Positions 1 to 10,328 are shown, numbered from the stretch's first letter. The stretch is DNA of 40,205 bases from Hyphomicrobiales bacterium (GCA_027484655.1 JAIXSM010000017.1:1-40205); one strand, 5' to 3'. Program-made: numbers and translations. The notes: generated by a model not told the origin, from the letters alone.

Positions 1-1191
<1,191 letters not shown>

Positions 1192-1207
1192 TCGGTATCG
1201 GTTCGGC

Positions 1208-1233
1208 CGGCGCGGGCTACAGCGCCCGCGCCG
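1208..1233 (+). other. Strong hairpin between tuf and rpsJ
   Basis: A perfect 10-bp GC-rich stem (1208-1217 with 1224-1233) closes a 6-nt loop. It has no run of T after it, so it is not a standard intrinsic terminator. It could be an mRNA processing or stability site, or part of an S10-operon leader, because tuf normally makes far more protein than rpsJ. The structure is seen in the sequence; the role is inferred. Confidence 0.6.
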
Positions 1234-1253
1234 TTCGCACAGAGGACGTATCC

Positions 1254-1562
1254 ATGAACGGCCAGAACATCCGCATCCGCCTGAAGGCGTTCGATCACCG
1301 GATCCTTGACGCCTCGACGAAAGAGATCGTCTCGACGGCGAAGCGGACCGGCGCTCAGGTGCGCGGGCCCATCCCGCTGCCGACGCAAATCGAGAAGTTC
1401 ACTGTGAACCGCTCGCCGCACATCGACAAGAAGTCGCGCGAGCAGTTCGAAATTCGCACCCACAAGCGCGTGCTCGACATCGTCGATCCCACGCCGCAGA
1501 CCGTCGATGCTCTTATGAAGCTCGACCTCGCGGCCGGCGTCGATGTCGAGATCAAGCTCTAA
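1254..1562 (+). CDS. rpsJ: 30S ribosomal protein S10
   Basis: Head-domain protein of the small subunit, also the NusE partner of NusB in antitermination. The 102 aa are of normal length and the whole sequence is recognisable: the [12 protein letters not shown] start, the GPIPLPT loop that inserts into 16S rRNA, and the RTHKRVLDI segment. The ATG at 1254 has AGAGGA 7 nt upstream. It is the first gene of the S10 operon, between tuf and rplC. In enterobacteria L4 regulates this operon through its leader; no E. coli-like leader could be identified here. Confidence 0.98.
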   Translation: MNGQNIRIRLKAFDHRILDASTKEIVSTAKRTGAQVRGPIPLPTQIEKFTVNRSPHIDKKSREQFEIRTHKRVLDIVDPTPQTVDALMKLDLAAGVDVEIKL

Positions 1563-1614
1563 GGGTTAAACCCGGGCGCCTCTTCATCGAAAAGCGCCCT
1601 CAAGGACGAGAAAC

Positions 1615-2337
1615 ATGCGGTCAGGCGTTATCGCACAGAAGGTCGGTATGACCCGCGTCTTCAACGAGACGGGGGAACAGGTGCCGGTCACGGTCCTGAA
1701 GGTTGACGGCTGTCAGGTCGTCGCCCACAGGACGAAGGACACAAACGGCTACACGGCTCTTCAGCTCGGCATTGGCCGGGCGAAGGTCAAGAACGTTTCC
1801 AAGGCCGAGCGCGAGCGCTTTGCCAAGGCGAGCGTTGAGCCGAAGCTGAAGCTCGTTGAGTTTCGCGTGGGCGATGACGCCGTGATCCCCGTTGGGGCCG
1901 AAATCACCGCCGACCACTTCGTCGTCGGCCAGTTTGTCGATGTCACCGGCACTTCCATCGGCAAGGGCTTTGCTGGCCCGATGAAGCGCTGGAACTTCGG
2001 CGGTCTGCGCGCCACCCACGGCGTGTCCGTGTCGCATCGTTCCCATGGTTCTACCGGCGGCCGTCAGGACCCCGGCAAGACCTTCAAGAACAAGAAGATG
2101 GCCGGTCACATGGGCGTCGAGCGCGTCACCACGCTGAACCTGCGTGTCGTGTCCACGGACGCTGAGCGTGGCCTGATCCTCGTTGAGGGTTCGGTTCCCG
2201 GTTTTGCCGGCGGCTGGATCACCGTGCGTGATGCGGTGAAGAAGGCGCTTCCCAAGGACGTGCCGCAGCCCGGCAAGTTTCGTATTGCCGACGGCGCCGC
2301 TACGGCCGCTGCGGCTGACACCAATCAGGAGGGCTGA
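1615..2337 (+). CDS. rplC: 50S ribosomal protein L3
   Basis: Early-assembly large-subunit protein near the peptidyl transferase centre. The 240 aa begin [16 protein letters not shown] and contain the long loop with [16 protein letters not shown] and [17 protein letters not shown] (roughly residues 138-165), where many bacteria have a methylated glutamine. The C-terminus carries an Ala-rich extension, as in other alphaproteobacteria, which makes it longer than the roughly 209-aa E. coli protein. AAGGA lies 8 nt before the ATG. The 52-bp spacer after rpsJ contains a short GGGCGC/GCGCCC hairpin. Confidence 0.98.
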   Translation: MRSGVIAQKVGMTRVFNETGEQVPVTVLKVDGCQVVAHRTKDTNGYTALQLGIGRAKVKNVSKAERERFAKASVEPKLKLVEFRVGDDAVIPVGAEITADHFVVGQFVDVTGTSIGKGFAGPMKRWNFGGLRATHGVSVSHRSHGSTGGRQDPGKTFKNKKMAGHMGVERVTTLNLRVVSTDAERGLILVEGSVPGFAGGWITVRDAVKKALPKDVPQPGKFRIADGAATAAAADTNQEG

Positions 2338-2340
2338 GCC

Positions 2341-2961
2341 GTGAAGATCGACGTCACGTCTCTCGACGGCGCGGCCGCCGGCTCGATCGAGCTGAACGAT
2401 GAAGTGTTCGGCCTTGAGCCGCGCGAGGATCTGATCGCGCGCATGATCCGTTACCAGCTCGCCAAGCGGCGCGCCGGCACCCACGCGGTCAAGAACCGCG
2501 CGGATATCGCCCGCACGGGCAAGAAGATGTACCGCCAGAAGGGCACCGGCGGCGCTCGCCACGGCTCGGCTCGCGTGCCGCAGTTCCGCGGCGGTGGTCG
2601 TGCGTTCGGTCCGCAGGTGCGCAGCCATGCGCACGACATGCCGAAGAAGGTGCGCGCGCTTGCGCTTCGTCACGCGCTGTCTGCCAAGGCTCGTGACGGC
2701 GGCATCGTCGTGTGGGACAACGCCGCTCTGGACGCTCCCAAGACGAAGGCGCTTCGCGAGTCCTTTGCGAAGCTCGGCCTGATGTCCGCGCTCATCATTG
2801 ACGGCGCCGACCTTCAGGACAACTTCGCACTGGCGGCGCGAAACATCCCGAACATCGACGTGCTGCCGGTCGAAGGCATCAACGTCTACGACATCATCCG
2901 TCGCGAGAAGCTCGTGCTGACCAAGGCGGCCCTGGATGCGCTGGAGGCGCGTTTCAAATGA
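2341..2961 (+). CDS. rplD: 50S ribosomal protein L4
   Basis: Lines the nascent peptide tunnel with L22; in enterobacteria it also represses its own operon. The 206 aa include the tunnel-loop signature [16 protein letters not shown] (about residues 61-76) and [10 protein letters not shown], the macrolide-associated region. The start is GTG, 3 bp after the rplC stop, and AGGAGG overlaps the end of rplC, which supports this start and suggests translational coupling. The stop overlaps the rplW start (ATGA). Confidence 0.98.
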   Translation: MKIDVTSLDGAAAGSIELNDEVFGLEPREDLIARMIRYQLAKRRAGTHAVKNRADIARTGKKMYRQKGTGGARHGSARVPQFRGGGRAFGPQVRSHAHDMPKKVRALALRHALSAKARDGGIVVWDNAALDAPKTKALRESFAKLGLMSALIIDGADLQDNFALAARNIPNIDVLPVEGINVYDIIRREKLVLTKAALDALEARFK

Positions 2962-3269
2962 GCCAGGCTTCGCGTTTCGCCGACACCCGGCACTACGACG
3001 TCATCGTTTCTCCGGTCATCACGGAAAAGGCGACGATGGCCAGTGAGCAGAACAAGGTGGTCTTCAAGGTGCGCAAGGACGCGACCAAGCCGCAGATCAA
3101 GGCGGCCGTCGAGCGTCTCTTCGACGTCAAGGTCGACAGCGTGAACACGCTGGTGCGCAAGGGCAAGACCAAGCTTTTCCGCGGCACCCGCGGCACGCAG
3201 AGCGACGTCAAGAAGGCGGTTGTGACCCTCGCCGAGGGCCACCGCATCGACGTGACGACCGGTCTGTAA
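2958..3269 (+). CDS. rplW: 50S ribosomal protein L23
   Basis: Tunnel-exit protein that docks trigger factor and SRP. The 103 aa contain the family core [16 protein letters not shown] (about residues 12-27) and the [17 protein letters not shown] strand-helix. The N-terminus is several residues longer than in many relatives, but the ATG is fixed by a 4-bp overlap with the end of rplD, so the start is credible and translation is probably coupled. Confidence 0.97.
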   Translation: MSQASRFADTRHYDVIVSPVITEKATMASEQNKVVFKVRKDATKPQIKAAVERLFDVKVDSVNTLVRKGKTKLFRGTRGTQSDVKKAVVTLAEGHRIDVTTGL

Positions 3270-3293
3270 GAGAGCTTCGAGGACACAGGAACC

Positions 3294-4133
3294 ATGGCGC
3301 TCAAGACATTCAAGCCCATCACGCCGGGCCTCAGGCAGTTGGTCATCGTTGACCGCTCGTCGCTCTGGAAGGGCAAGCCCGTCAAGGCTCTGACGGAGGG
3401 CAAGTCCTCCGCCGGCGGCCGCAACAATATGGGTCGTATCACCGTTCGCTTCCGTGGCGGTGGTCACAAGCAGACCTATCGCATCGTCGACTTCAAGCGT
3501 CGCAAGCTTGACATGGCGGCGAAGGTTGAGCGGATCGAGTACGATCCGAACCGCACCTCGTTTATCGCGCTTGTGCGCTACGCCGACGGCGAGCTGTCGT
3601 ACATCATTGCGCCGCAGCGTCTTGGCGTTGGCGACGAGGTGGTCGCCGGCGTGCAGGTTGACGTGAAGCCGGGCAACGCGATGCCGTTGGCGAACATGCC
3701 GGTCGGCACCATCGTCCACAACGTGGAGCTGAAGATCGGCAAGGGCGGGGCTCTTGCCCGGTCCGCTGGCGCCTACGCGCAGATCGTCGGCCGCGACCAG
3801 GGCTATGTCACGCTCCGCCTGAACTCGGGCGAGCAGCGTCTCGTGCACGGTCAGTGCTTCGCTACGGTCGGCGCGGTGTCGAACCCGGATCACATGAACA
3901 CCTCGCTTGGTAAGGCGGGTCGTTCACGCTGGCTCGGCCGTCGCCCCCATAACCGCGGCGTCACCATGAACCCGATTGACCATCCGCACGGCGGCGGCGA
4001 AGGCCGCACCTCGGGCGGTCGTCACCCGGTCACTCCGTGGGGCAAGCCGACCAAGGGCAAGAAGACTCGCTCTAACAAGTCGACCACGAAGTTCATCGTG
4101 TCCTCGCGTCACGACCGCAAGAAGAAGGGCTGA
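3294..4133 (+). CDS. rplB: 50S ribosomal protein L2
   Basis: Highly conserved large-subunit protein needed for subunit joining and peptidyl transferase activity. The 279 aa show the RNA-binding OB and SH3-like domains, the [16 protein letters not shown] segment (about residues 44-59), and the C-terminal [18 protein letters not shown] signature, whose histidine is functionally essential in E. coli. An AGGA-type ribosome binding site precedes the ATG. It lies 24 bp after rplW and 3 bp before rpsS. Confidence 0.99.
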   Translation: MALKTFKPITPGLRQLVIVDRSSLWKGKPVKALTEGKSSAGGRNNMGRITVRFRGGGHKQTYRIVDFKRRKLDMAAKVERIEYDPNRTSFIALVRYADGELSYIIAPQRLGVGDEVVAGVQVDVKPGNAMPLANMPVGTIVHNVELKIGKGGALARSAGAYAQIVGRDQGYVTLRLNSGEQRLVHGQCFATVGAVSNPDHMNTSLGKAGRSRWLGRRPHNRGVTMNPIDHPHGGGEGRTSGGRHPVTPWGKPTKGKKTRSNKSTTKFIVSSRHDRKKKG

Positions 4134-4136
4134 TCC

Positions 4137-4415
4137 ATGGCGCGTTCGATCTGGAAAGGCCCGTTCGTCGACGGCTACATCCTCAAGAAGGCTGAGGCTG
4201 CTCGCGCGTCGGGTCGCAACGAAGTCATCAAGATCTGGAGCCGTCGCTCCACGATCCTCCCGCAGTTCGTTGGCCTCACCTTCGGGGTCTACAACGGCCA
4301 GAAGCATATTCCGGTTGCCGTGTCCGAGGACATGATCAACCACAAGTTCGGCGAGTTCGCTCCGACGCGCACCTTCCACGGGCACGCGGCGGACAAGAAA
4401 GCGAAGAGGGGCTGA
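4137..4415 (+). CDS. rpsS: 30S ribosomal protein S19
   Basis: Head-domain protein that contacts the A-site finger and S13. The 92 aa are of normal length, with [20 protein letters not shown] at the start, the IKIWSRRST and [17 protein letters not shown] core, and a [20 protein letters not shown] end. The ATG lies 3 bp after the rplB stop and the stop lies 2 bp before the rplV start, so it sits in a tightly coupled part of the operon. Confidence 0.98.
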   Translation: MARSIWKGPFVDGYILKKAEAARASGRNEVIKIWSRRSTILPQFVGLTFGVYNGQKHIPVAVSEDMINHKFGEFAPTRTFHGHAADKKAKRG

Positions 4416-4417
4416 GG

Positions 4418-4804
4418 ATGTCCAAGCCTAAAAACGAACGGGCGCTGAAGGACAACGAGGCCAAGGCGGTTGCGCGCATGTTGCGCGTTAGCCCCCAGAA
4501 GCTCAACCTCCTTGCTCAACTCATTCGCGGCAAGAAAGTCGGGACGGCGCTGGCCGACCTCGAGTTCTCCCGCAAGCGTGTCGCCGCTCAGGTGAAGAAG
4601 GCGCTAGAAAGCGCGATCGCCAACGCCGAGAACAACCACTCGCTCGACGTCGACGATCTCGTGGTCGCCGAGGCTCACGTGGGCAAAGCTCTGGTCATGA
4701 AGCGGTTTCATGCCCGCGCTCGCGGCCGCGCCGGCCGGGTCGAGAAGCCTTTCTCGAACCTGACCATCGTCGTGCGCGAAGTGCAAGCCGAAGCCAAGGC
4801 CTGA
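4418..4804 (+). CDS. rplV: 50S ribosomal protein L22
   Basis: Assembly protein whose beta-hairpin lines the exit tunnel opposite L4. The 128 aa show [20 protein letters not shown] near residues 21-40 and the hairpin region [20 protein letters not shown] near the C-terminus. An N-terminal stretch ([17 protein letters not shown]) makes it slightly longer than E. coli L22, as is usual in rhizobial relatives. The start follows the rpsS stop by 2 bp with GAGG in the overlap. Confidence 0.98.
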   Translation: MSKPKNERALKDNEAKAVARMLRVSPQKLNLLAQLIRGKKVGTALADLEFSRKRVAAQVKKALESAIANAENNHSLDVDDLVVAEAHVGKALVMKRFHARARGRAGRVEKPFSNLTIVVREVQAEAKA

Positions 4805-4814
4805 GGAGAAAACG

Positions 4815-5567
4815 ATGGGTCAGAAAGTCAATCCGATCGGTCTGCGCCTCGGCATCAACCGGACGTGGGATTCCCGCTGGTTCGCTTCGCGCGGCGACTA
4901 CGCCAAGCTGCTTCATGAGGACATGAAGATCCGCGAGGTCCTGATGAAGGATCTCAAGCAGGCCGCCGTGTCCCGTATCATCATCGAGCGTCCGCACAAG
5001 AAGTGCCGCGTCACGATCCATTCGGCTCGCCCGGGCGTCGTGATCGGCAAGAAGGGCGCGGACGTCGACAAGATCCGCAAGACGGTTGCCAAGCTCACCG
5101 ACTCCGAGGTTGTCATCAACATCGTCGAGGTGCGCAAGCCTGAGGTTGATTCGACGCTTGTCGCCGAGTCCATCGCCCAGCAGCTGGAGCGTCGTGTCGC
5201 TTTCCGTCGTGCTATGAAGCGCGCGGTGCAGTCGGCGATCCGTCTTGGCGCCCAGGGCATCCGCATCAACTGCTCGGGTCGCCTTGGCGGCGCGGAAATC
5301 GCACGTCTTGAGTGGTATCGCGAGGGTCGCGTTCCCCTTCATACGCTGCGCGCGGATGTTGACTACGGCACCGCGACGGCGCACACGGCGTACGGCACAT
5401 GCGGAATCAAGGTGTGGATCTTCAAGGGCGAGATCCTCGAGCATGATCCGATGGCGCAGGACAAGCGCATGAACGAACAGGACAGCGGCGGCGAGCGTCG
5501 TCCGCGTCGCGAAGGCCGTGACCGCGATGACCGCGGTCGTGGTGGTCGCGGTCGCGACGCCGCCTGA
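4815..5567 (+). CDS. rpsC: 30S ribosomal protein S3, with an RG-rich tail
   Basis: Small-subunit protein at the mRNA entry channel with helicase-like activity. The 250 aa contain the N-terminal [18 protein letters not shown], a type-II KH domain with [15 protein letters not shown] (about residues 75-89), and the C-terminal S3 domain ending near [12 protein letters not shown]. About 33 further residues ([20 protein letters not shown] and beyond) form a charged Arg/Gly/Asp tail that E. coli lacks and that is longer than in many alphaproteobacteria. GAGGAG lies before the ATG. It is followed by rplP. Confidence 0.98.
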   Translation: MGQKVNPIGLRLGINRTWDSRWFASRGDYAKLLHEDMKIREVLMKDLKQAAVSRIIIERPHKKCRVTIHSARPGVVIGKKGADVDKIRKTVAKLTDSEVVINIVEVRKPEVDSTLVAESIAQQLERRVAFRRAMKRAVQSAIRLGAQGIRINCSGRLGGAEIARLEWYREGRVPLHTLRADVDYGTATAHTAYGTCGIKVWIFKGEILEHDPMAQDKRMNEQDSGGERRPRREGRDRDDRGRGGRGRDAA

Positions 5568-5596
5568 GCCGGCAGGAAGGATCGAGAGATTAAGCC

Positions 5597-6010
5597 ATGC
5601 TGCAACCAAAGCGCACAAAGTTCCGGAAGGCCTTCAAGGGCCGCATCCATGGGAACGCCAAGGGTGGCTTTGAGCTCAACTTCGGCCAGTTTGGCCTGAA
5701 GGCCATGGAGCCCGAGCGCATTACCGCCCGTCAGATCGAGGCCGCCCGTCGCGCCATGACCCGCCACATGCGCCGTGCCGGTCGCGTGTGGATCCGGATC
5801 TTCCCGGATGTGCCGGTGTCGAAGAAGCCCACTGAAGTTCGAATGGGCAAGGGCAAGGGCGCTCCCGAGTACTGGGCGGCGCGCGTCGCCCCCGGGCGCA
5901 TCATGTTCGAGATCGACGGCGTTCCCGCCGATCTCGCCCGCGAGGCGATGGCGCTCGCCGCTGCCAAGCTGCCCATCAAGACGCGCTTCATCCAGCGCAT
6001 CGTCGAGTGA
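5597..6010 (+). CDS. rplP: 50S ribosomal protein L16
   Basis: Large-subunit protein beside the A and P sites. The 137 aa are of family length. Seen are the [16 protein letters not shown] start, the [20 protein letters not shown] region and [17 protein letters not shown], the loop near the tRNA elbow whose arginine is hydroxylated in some bacteria. It lies 29 bp after rpsC and 11 bp before rpmC on the same transcript. Confidence 0.98.
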   Translation: MLQPKRTKFRKAFKGRIHGNAKGGFELNFGQFGLKAMEPERITARQIEAARRAMTRHMRRAGRVWIRIFPDVPVSKKPTEVRMGKGKGAPEYWAARVAPGRIMFEIDGVPADLAREAMALAAAKLPIKTRFIQRIVE

Positions 6011-6021
6011 GGAGAGACGAG

Positions 6022-6234
6022 ATGGCAAACGATAACCGCATCTCGGACCTGCGCGCTATGACGGAGGACCAGCTCAAGGATGAAGTCCTGAAGCTCAAGA
6101 AGGAGCAGTTCAACCTGCGCTTTCAGCGGGCCACGGGTCAGCTCGAGAACACCTCCCGCGTGCGGATTGTCCGCCGCGACATCGCCCGCGCGTTGACGGC
6201 CGCGTCCCAGAAGCGCGCCGAGGCGAAGAAGTAA
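6022..6234 (+). CDS. rpmC: 50S ribosomal protein L29
   Basis: Small two-helix protein next to L23 at the tunnel exit. The 70 aa contain [20 protein letters not shown] and [19 protein letters not shown], the family hallmark. I chose the ATG at 6022 because GGAGAGA lies just upstream and the product starts MANDNRIS; an in-frame start at 6007 would add five residues read from the ribosome binding site itself. Confidence 0.97.
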   Translation: MANDNRISDLRAMTEDQLKDEVLKLKKEQFNLRFQRATGQLENTSRVRIVRRDIARALTAASQKRAEAKK

Positions 6235-6244
6235 GGACACCGAC

Positions 6245-6487
6245 ATGCCGAAGCGTATTCTCCAGGGCACCGTCGTCTCCGACAAGCAGGAAAAGACCGT
6301 GGTCGTGCGTGTTGAGCGCCGGTTCACGCATCCTCTCCTCAAGAAGACGGTCCGTCGTTCGAAGCACTACCACGCGCACGACGAGAACAAGGCCTACAAG
6401 GTGGGCGACACGGTCTCTATTGAGGAGACCCGCCCGATTTCCAAGCTGAAGCGCTGGACTGTCGTCAACGACACGGTTAAAGCCTGA
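6245..6487 (+). CDS. rpsQ: 30S ribosomal protein S17
   Basis: OB-fold primary 16S rRNA binder. The 80 aa include [20 protein letters not shown], the [20 protein letters not shown] segment and the [15 protein letters not shown] end typical of the family. It starts 10 bp after rpmC with an AAGGA site. It is the last gene of the classical S10 operon; a 98-bp spacer with a hairpin separates it from rplN. Confidence 0.98.
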   Translation: MPKRILQGTVVSDKQEKTVVVRVERRFTHPLLKKTVRRSKHYHAHDENKAYKVGDTVSIEETRPISKLKRWTVVNDTVKA

Positions 6488-6536
6488 GGCATTCATTTAC
6501 ACCTTGGGGAACGAGAACCGCTCCCTTCAGGCGTAG

Positions 6537-6556
6537 TCCGGAGGTCTGCCTCCGGA
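6537..6556 (+). other. Hairpin in the rpsQ-rplN spacer
   Basis: An 8-bp perfect stem (6537-6544 with 6549-6556, TCCGGAGG/CCTCCGGA) closes a 4-nt loop. It sits at the S10/spc operon boundary. No T-run follows, so it is not a canonical terminator. It may be a processing site or part of a spc leader. The left arm contains GGAGG, which could also mimic a ribosome binding site, but no start codon follows it usefully. Confidence 0.5.
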
Positions 6557-6585
6557 AACCGATCTGAGAAGAAAGGCGCGTTGCC

Positions 6586-6954
6586 ATGATTCAGATGCAA
6601 ACCAACCTCGACGTGGCGGATAATTCCGGCGCGCGCCGCGTGATGTGCATCAAGGTGCTCGGCGGCTCCAAGCGGAAGTACGCCGGCGTGGGCGACATCA
6701 TCGTCGTCTCCATCAAGGAAGCCATTCCGCGCGGCCGCGTGAAGAAGGGCGACGTCATGAAGGCGGTCGTCGTTCGCACTGCGAAGGATATCCGTCGGGC
6801 TGACGGCTCTGTGATCCGCTTCGATTCGAACGCGGCGGTCCTCATCAACAACCAGTCCGAGCCGATCGGCACCCGTATCTTCGGGCCGGTTCCGCGCGAG
6901 CTGCGCGCCAGGAACCACATGAAGATCATCTCGCTCGCGCCGGAGGTGTTGTAA
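6586..6954 (+). CDS. rplN: 50S ribosomal protein L14
   Basis: Intersubunit-bridge protein that contacts 16S helix 14 and the silencing factor RsfS. The 122 aa match the universal length: [20 protein letters not shown] at the start, [15 protein letters not shown], and the C-terminal [12 protein letters not shown]. It is the first gene of the classical spc operon, and its TAA shares one base with the rplX ATG, so coupling is likely. Confidence 0.99.
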   Translation: MIQMQTNLDVADNSGARRVMCIKVLGGSKRKYAGVGDIIVVSIKEAIPRGRVKKGDVMKAVVVRTAKDIRRADGSVIRFDSNAAVLINNQSEPIGTRIFGPVPRELRARNHMKIISLAPEVL

Positions 6955-7271
6955 TGGCCGCGAAGATCAAGAAGGGCGACAAGGTCGTCGTTCTCGCCGG
7001 TCGCGACCGTGGTCGCTCCGGGGAGGTAGTGCGTGTGCTGCCCGATGAGGGTCGTGCTCTCGTCCGTGGCGTGAACATGGTGCGTCGTCACCAGCGCCAG
7101 ACCGCGAACCAGGAAGGCGGGATCATCTCCAAGGAGGGCCCCATTGACCTGTCGAACCTCGCTGTTGCCGATCCCAAGGACGGCAAGGCGACGCGCGTCG
7201 GCTTCAAGATTCTCGAAGACGGCCGCAAGGTCCGCTTCGCCAAGCGTTCCGGAGACCTGATCGATGCCTGA
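6954..7271 (+). CDS. rplX: 50S ribosomal protein L24
   Basis: Assembly-initiator protein at the tunnel exit. The 105 aa have an N-terminal KOW motif ([20 protein letters not shown], about residues 6-25) and the [18 protein letters not shown] region. The start overlaps the rplN stop by one base, and its end overlaps the annotated rplE start by 8 bp. The in-frame neighbours and sequence leave no doubt about the family. Confidence 0.98.
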   Translation: MAAKIKKGDKVVVLAGRDRGRSGEVVRVLPDEGRALVRGVNMVRRHQRQTANQEGGIISKEGPIDLSNLAVADPKDGKATRVGFKILEDGRKVRFAKRSGDLIDA

Positions 7272-7917
7272 GGCGCAGAACGACAAGGCCGCCAAGAGCG
7301 GTAAGGGCAAGCGCGGGGAAGCGCCGGCGCCGGCGAAGCTCGCCACTGCCGAGTCCCTCGTCGTGCCCGCGGGCTACACGCCCCGGATGAAGACGCACTA
7401 CGTTGAGGTCGTGCGTAAGCAGATGATCGAGCAGTTCGGTTACAAGAACGCTCTTGAGGTGCCCGTCATCGAGAAGATCGTCCTCAACATGGGCGTTGGC
7501 GACGCCGTCAACGACACCAAGAAGGTGACGTCGGCCGCTGCGGATCTCGCGTTGATTGCTGGCCAGCGTCCGGTTGTGACCCGCGCTCGCAAGGCGATCT
7601 CCACCTTCAAGGTGCGCGAGAACATGCCGATCGGCGCGAAGGTGACGTTGCGGAGCACCCGCATGTACGAATTCCTCGACCGTCTTGTTACGATCGCGCT
7701 TCCGCGCGTTCGCGACTTCCGGGGCCTGAACCCGAAGTCTTTTGACGGTCGTGGCAACTACGCGATGGGCATCAAGGAGCACATCGTTTTTCCGGAGATC
7801 GACTACGACAAGGCGGAGTCGATCCTCGGCATGGACGTGATCGTTTGCACCACGGCCAAGACCGATGAAGAGGCGCGGGCTCTGCTGCGCGCTTTCAACT
7901 TCCCGTTCCGGCAGTGA
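7264..7917 (+). CDS. rplE: 50S ribosomal protein L5, N-terminally extended
   Basis: 5S rRNA-binding protein of the central protuberance. From about residue 40 the protein is a normal L5: [36 protein letters not shown], and [16 protein letters not shown]. As annotated it has 217 aa, about 32 more than rhizobial relatives. The extra N-terminus is Lys/Ala/Pro-rich ([20 protein letters not shown]). The ATG at 7264 has GGAGA 8 nt upstream and overlaps rplX. A GTG at 7363 would give 184 aa, the usual length, but has no evident ribosome binding site. I prefer 7264 but the start is not settled. Confidence 0.95.
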   Translation: MPEAQNDKAAKSGKGKRGEAPAPAKLATAESLVVPAGYTPRMKTHYVEVVRKQMIEQFGYKNALEVPVIEKIVLNMGVGDAVNDTKKVTSAAADLALIAGQRPVVTRARKAISTFKVRENMPIGAKVTLRSTRMYEFLDRLVTIALPRVRDFRGLNPKSFDGRGNYAMGIKEHIVFPEIDYDKAESILGMDVIVCTTAKTDEEARALLRAFNFPFRQ

Positions 7918-7955
7918 GACCCCGTCTCAGACGCGGAACCAAGAGGTAGACCTAC

Positions 7956-8261
7956 ATGGCCAAGAAAAGTTCTATCGAGAAGAACAACCGCCGCGCGAAG
8001 CTGGCGAAGAAGTATGCGGCCCGCCGCGAGCGCCTCAAGGCGGTTGCGAACGACCGTTCCATCGACATCGTCGAGCGGTTTGAAGCAGCCATCAAGCTTG
8101 CGGAAGTGCCGCGGAACTCTTCCAAGACGCGTCTTCGCAATCGTTGCGAGGTCACAGGTCGTCCGCGTGCGTTCTACGGCAAGATGCGCATGTCCCGTAT
8201 CGCCGTTCGCGAGCTGGGGTCACGTGGTTTGATCCCCGGTCTTGTGAAGTCGAGCTGGTAA
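7956..8261 (+). CDS. rpsN: 30S ribosomal protein S14, zinc-free form
   Basis: Head-domain protein of the small subunit. The 101 aa represent the long, zinc-independent type: the region [20 protein letters not shown] lacks the paired CxxC motifs of the short zinc-ribbon form. It ends [12 protein letters not shown] as expected. It starts 38 bp after rplE with AGAGG upstream and is followed 10 bp later by rpsH. Confidence 0.98.
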   Translation: MAKKSSIEKNNRRAKLAKKYAARRERLKAVANDRSIDIVERFEAAIKLAEVPRNSSKTRLRNRCEVTGRPRAFYGKMRMSRIAVRELGSRGLIPGLVKSSW

Positions 8262-8271
8262 GGAGCGCGCC

Positions 8272-8670
8272 ATGTCGATGAATGATCCTTTGGGCGATAT
8301 GCTCACGCGCATCCGCAATGCTCAGATGCGTCGCAAGAGCAAGGTGTCGACTCCCGGGTCGCGCCTGCGTCAAAACGTGCTCGACGTCCTCAAGGACGAG
8401 GGTTACATCCGCGGTTATTCGACCACGGACTACGGCAACGGCCGTACCGAGTTCGAAATCGAGCTGAAGTATCACGAGGGCCAGCCGGTTATTCGGGAGA
8501 TCGAGCGTGTCTCGAAGCCCGGCCGCCGCGTCTATAGCGCCGTCGCCGCCATGCCGCGGGTCGCCAATGGCCTCGGCATCACCATCGTCTCGACTCCGAA
8601 GGGCGTGATGGCCGACCACTCTGCGCGTGAGCAGAATGTGGGCGGCGAAGTGCTCTGCCGGGTCTTCTGA
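8272..8670 (+). CDS. rpsH: 30S ribosomal protein S8
   Basis: Primary binder of 16S helix 21, and in E. coli the translational repressor of the spc operon. The 132 aa start [20 protein letters not shown] and end with the C-terminal [20 protein letters not shown] signature. AAGGAG precedes the ATG. No E. coli-type S8 operator mimic was recognised near rplE in this window. Confidence 0.98.
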   Translation: MSMNDPLGDMLTRIRNAQMRRKSKVSTPGSRLRQNVLDVLKDEGYIRGYSTTDYGNGRTEFEIELKYHEGQPVIREIERVSKPGRRVYSAVAAMPRVANGLGITIVSTPKGVMADHSAREQNVGGEVLCRVF

Positions 8671-8687
8671 TCGGAAGGCGAACTCAA

Positions 8688-9221
8688 ATGTCTCGTGTCG
8701 GTAAGAAACCCGTCGTCGTCCCTGCGGGCGTTACGGCGAAGGTCGATGGGCAGACGGTTGCGGTCAAGGGTGGCAAGGGCGAACTTAGCTTCGTCGTCCC
8801 CGAGGATGTCGCCGTCACCATCGATGGCTCCGCGATCAAGGTTGATCCGCGGTCGGATTCGAAGCGCGCCCGCGCCATGTGGGGCATGTCCCGCGCCATG
8901 ATTAATAACCTGGTCACCGGCGTGTCCAAGGGTTTTGAGCGCAAGCTCGAGATCACAGGCGTCGGTTACAAGGCGGCGGTTGCGGGCAAGAACCTGCAGC
9001 TGTCGCTCGGTTACAGCCACGACGTGAATTATCCGATTCCGGCCGGTGTCTCCATCGTGACGCCGAAGCCGACGGAGATCATGATCGCTGGCATCGACAA
9101 GCGCCAGATCGGTCAGATCGCCGCTGAAATTCGGTCGCTGCGTCCGCCGGAGCCTTACAAGGGCAAGGGTGTCAAGTACGCTGGCGAGTTCATCTTCCGC
9201 AAGGAAGGCAAGAAGAAGTAA
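8688..9221 (+). CDS. rplF: 50S ribosomal protein L6
   Basis: Two-domain protein near the sarcin-ricin loop and L7/L12 stalk base. The 177 aa show [20 protein letters not shown] at the start, the [11 protein letters not shown] strand, and the C-terminal domain with [20 protein letters not shown]. It lies 17 bp after rpsH and 12 bp before rplR on the same strand. Confidence 0.98.
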   Translation: MSRVGKKPVVVPAGVTAKVDGQTVAVKGGKGELSFVVPEDVAVTIDGSAIKVDPRSDSKRARAMWGMSRAMINNLVTGVSKGFERKLEITGVGYKAAVAGKNLQLSLGYSHDVNYPIPAGVSIVTPKPTEIMIAGIDKRQIGQIAAEIRSLRPPEPYKGKGVKYAGEFIFRKEGKKK

Positions 9222-9233
9222 GGAGCGCCTGCC

Positions 9234-9596
9234 ATGGCTAAGGACAACCAGGCTGCCGTCCGCCGCAAGGCGCGCGTCCGCCGTGCTATCCGCGCCCGCG
9301 CCTACGGCAAGCCCAGGCTTTCCGTTCACCGGTCGTCGAAGCAGATTTACGCGCAGATCATTGATGACGAGCATGGCGCGACAATCGTCGCGGCTTCCTC
9401 GCTTGAGAAGGATCAGCGCGAGGCCCTGCGGACCGGAGCGAACGTCGAAGCCGCGAAGGCGATTGGTCTGCTGATCGCCCAGCGCGCTGCTGAGAAGGGC
9501 ATCAAGGATGTCGTGTTCGATCGCGGCTCCTACATGTATCACGGTCGCGTGAAGGCTCTTGCTGATGGCGCCCGCGAGGGTGGCCTGAATTTCTGA
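9234..9596 (+). CDS. rplR: 50S ribosomal protein L18
   Basis: 5S rRNA-binding protein of the central protuberance. The 120 aa have a basic N-terminus ([20 protein letters not shown]), [20 protein letters not shown], and the C-terminal [20 protein letters not shown]. The start follows rplF with AAGGAG upstream. It is followed by an unusually long 165-bp spacer before rpsE. Confidence 0.98.
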   Translation: MAKDNQAAVRRKARVRRAIRARAYGKPRLSVHRSSKQIYAQIIDDEHGATIVAASSLEKDQREALRTGANVEAAKAIGLLIAQRAAEKGIKDVVFDRGSYMYHGRVKALADGAREGGLNF

Positions 9597-9683
9597 TCGT
9601 CCGCATTCGCGGATGGTCTCCCAGGGCGGCGCACGTCGCGCATTCTCGGGATGCGCTATGTGCGGCCGTCCTCATTGACTCTT

Positions 9684-9702
9684 CTGTCGCGGCAAGCGAC
9701 AG
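9684..9702 (+). other. Hairpin in the rplR-rpsE spacer
   Basis: A 7-bp perfect stem (CTGTCGC, 9684-9690, with GCGACAG, 9696-9702) closes a 5-nt loop in the 165-bp rplR-rpsE spacer. A second small hairpin (TCCGC/GCGGA) lies near 9600-9614. A TTGACT at 9675-9680 resembles a -35 box, but no good -10 lies at the right distance. Function unknown; no T-run follows. Confidence 0.45.
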
Positions 9703-9761
9703 GAGGAGCTCCCAGCGAGCGGGGCGCATCAAGCGCTCTGCGCAAGTGACGGAAATAGAAA

Positions 9762-10328
9762 ATGGCTCGTGAAGGTGATGGCGGTCGTCGTGATCGCGAG
9801 GAGCGTGACAGCGAATTTGTGGATCGTCTGGTCCACATCAATCGCGTCGCGAAGGTTGTGAAGGGCGGCCGGCGGTTCGGCTTCGCTGCTCTTGTCGTTA
9901 TTGGCGACCAGAAGGGTCGCGTCGGGTTTGGTCACGGCAAGGCCCGTGAGGTTCCCGAGGCTATCCGCAAGGCGACAGAGGCGGCCAAGCGCGGTCTGAT
10001 CCGCGTTCCGCTGCGCGAGGGCCGGACACTTCATCACGACGTGCACGGTCGCCATGGCGCCGGCCGCGTTGTGTTGCGCGCCGCGCCTGCTGGCACGGGC
10101 ATTATCGCTGGCGGTCCGATGCGCGCTGTCTTCGAGACGCTCGGGATGCACGACGTGGTTGCCAAGTCGCAGGGTTCGTCGAACCCCTACAACATGGTCC
10201 GCGCCACGTTCGACGCGCTCAAGCGCGAGGACTCTCCCCGTACCGTCGCGGCCCGTCGCGGTCTCAAGGTTTCTGCGTTGCAGTCGCGCCGTCAGGGCGT
10301 CGATGCGGACGCTTCGGCTGACGCCTGA
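9762..10328 (+). CDS. rpsE: 30S ribosomal protein S5
   Basis: Small-subunit protein at the mRNA channel, important for decoding fidelity. The 188 aa contain the S5 double-stranded-RNA-binding-like domain ([20 protein letters not shown], about residues 26-45, then [20 protein letters not shown]) and the C-terminal domain ending [14 protein letters not shown]. The ribosome binding site (GGAAATAG) is weaker than its neighbours'. It lies 15 bp before rpmD. Confidence 0.98.
   Translation: MAREGDGGRRDREERDSEFVDRLVHINRVAKVVKGGRRFGFAALVVIGDQKGRVGFGHGKAREVPEAIRKATEAAKRGLIRVPLREGRTLHHDVHGRHGAGRVVLRAAPAGTGIIAGGPMRAVFETLGMHDVVAKSQGSSNPYNMVRATFDALKREDSPRTVAARRGLKVSALQSRRQGVDADASADA

Noticed and set aside
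1621-2673. Long open frame on the minus strand opposite rplC and rplD (350 codons)
   Set aside because: It lies antisense to two certain ribosomal protein genes, crosses their boundary, and its translation is Arg/His/Ala-rich without a family pattern. Long antisense frames are expected in GC-rich coding DNA.
6537-6556. Rho-independent terminator between rpsQ and rplN
   Set aside because: The stem is good, but the bases after it are AAACC, so it lacks the required T-run.
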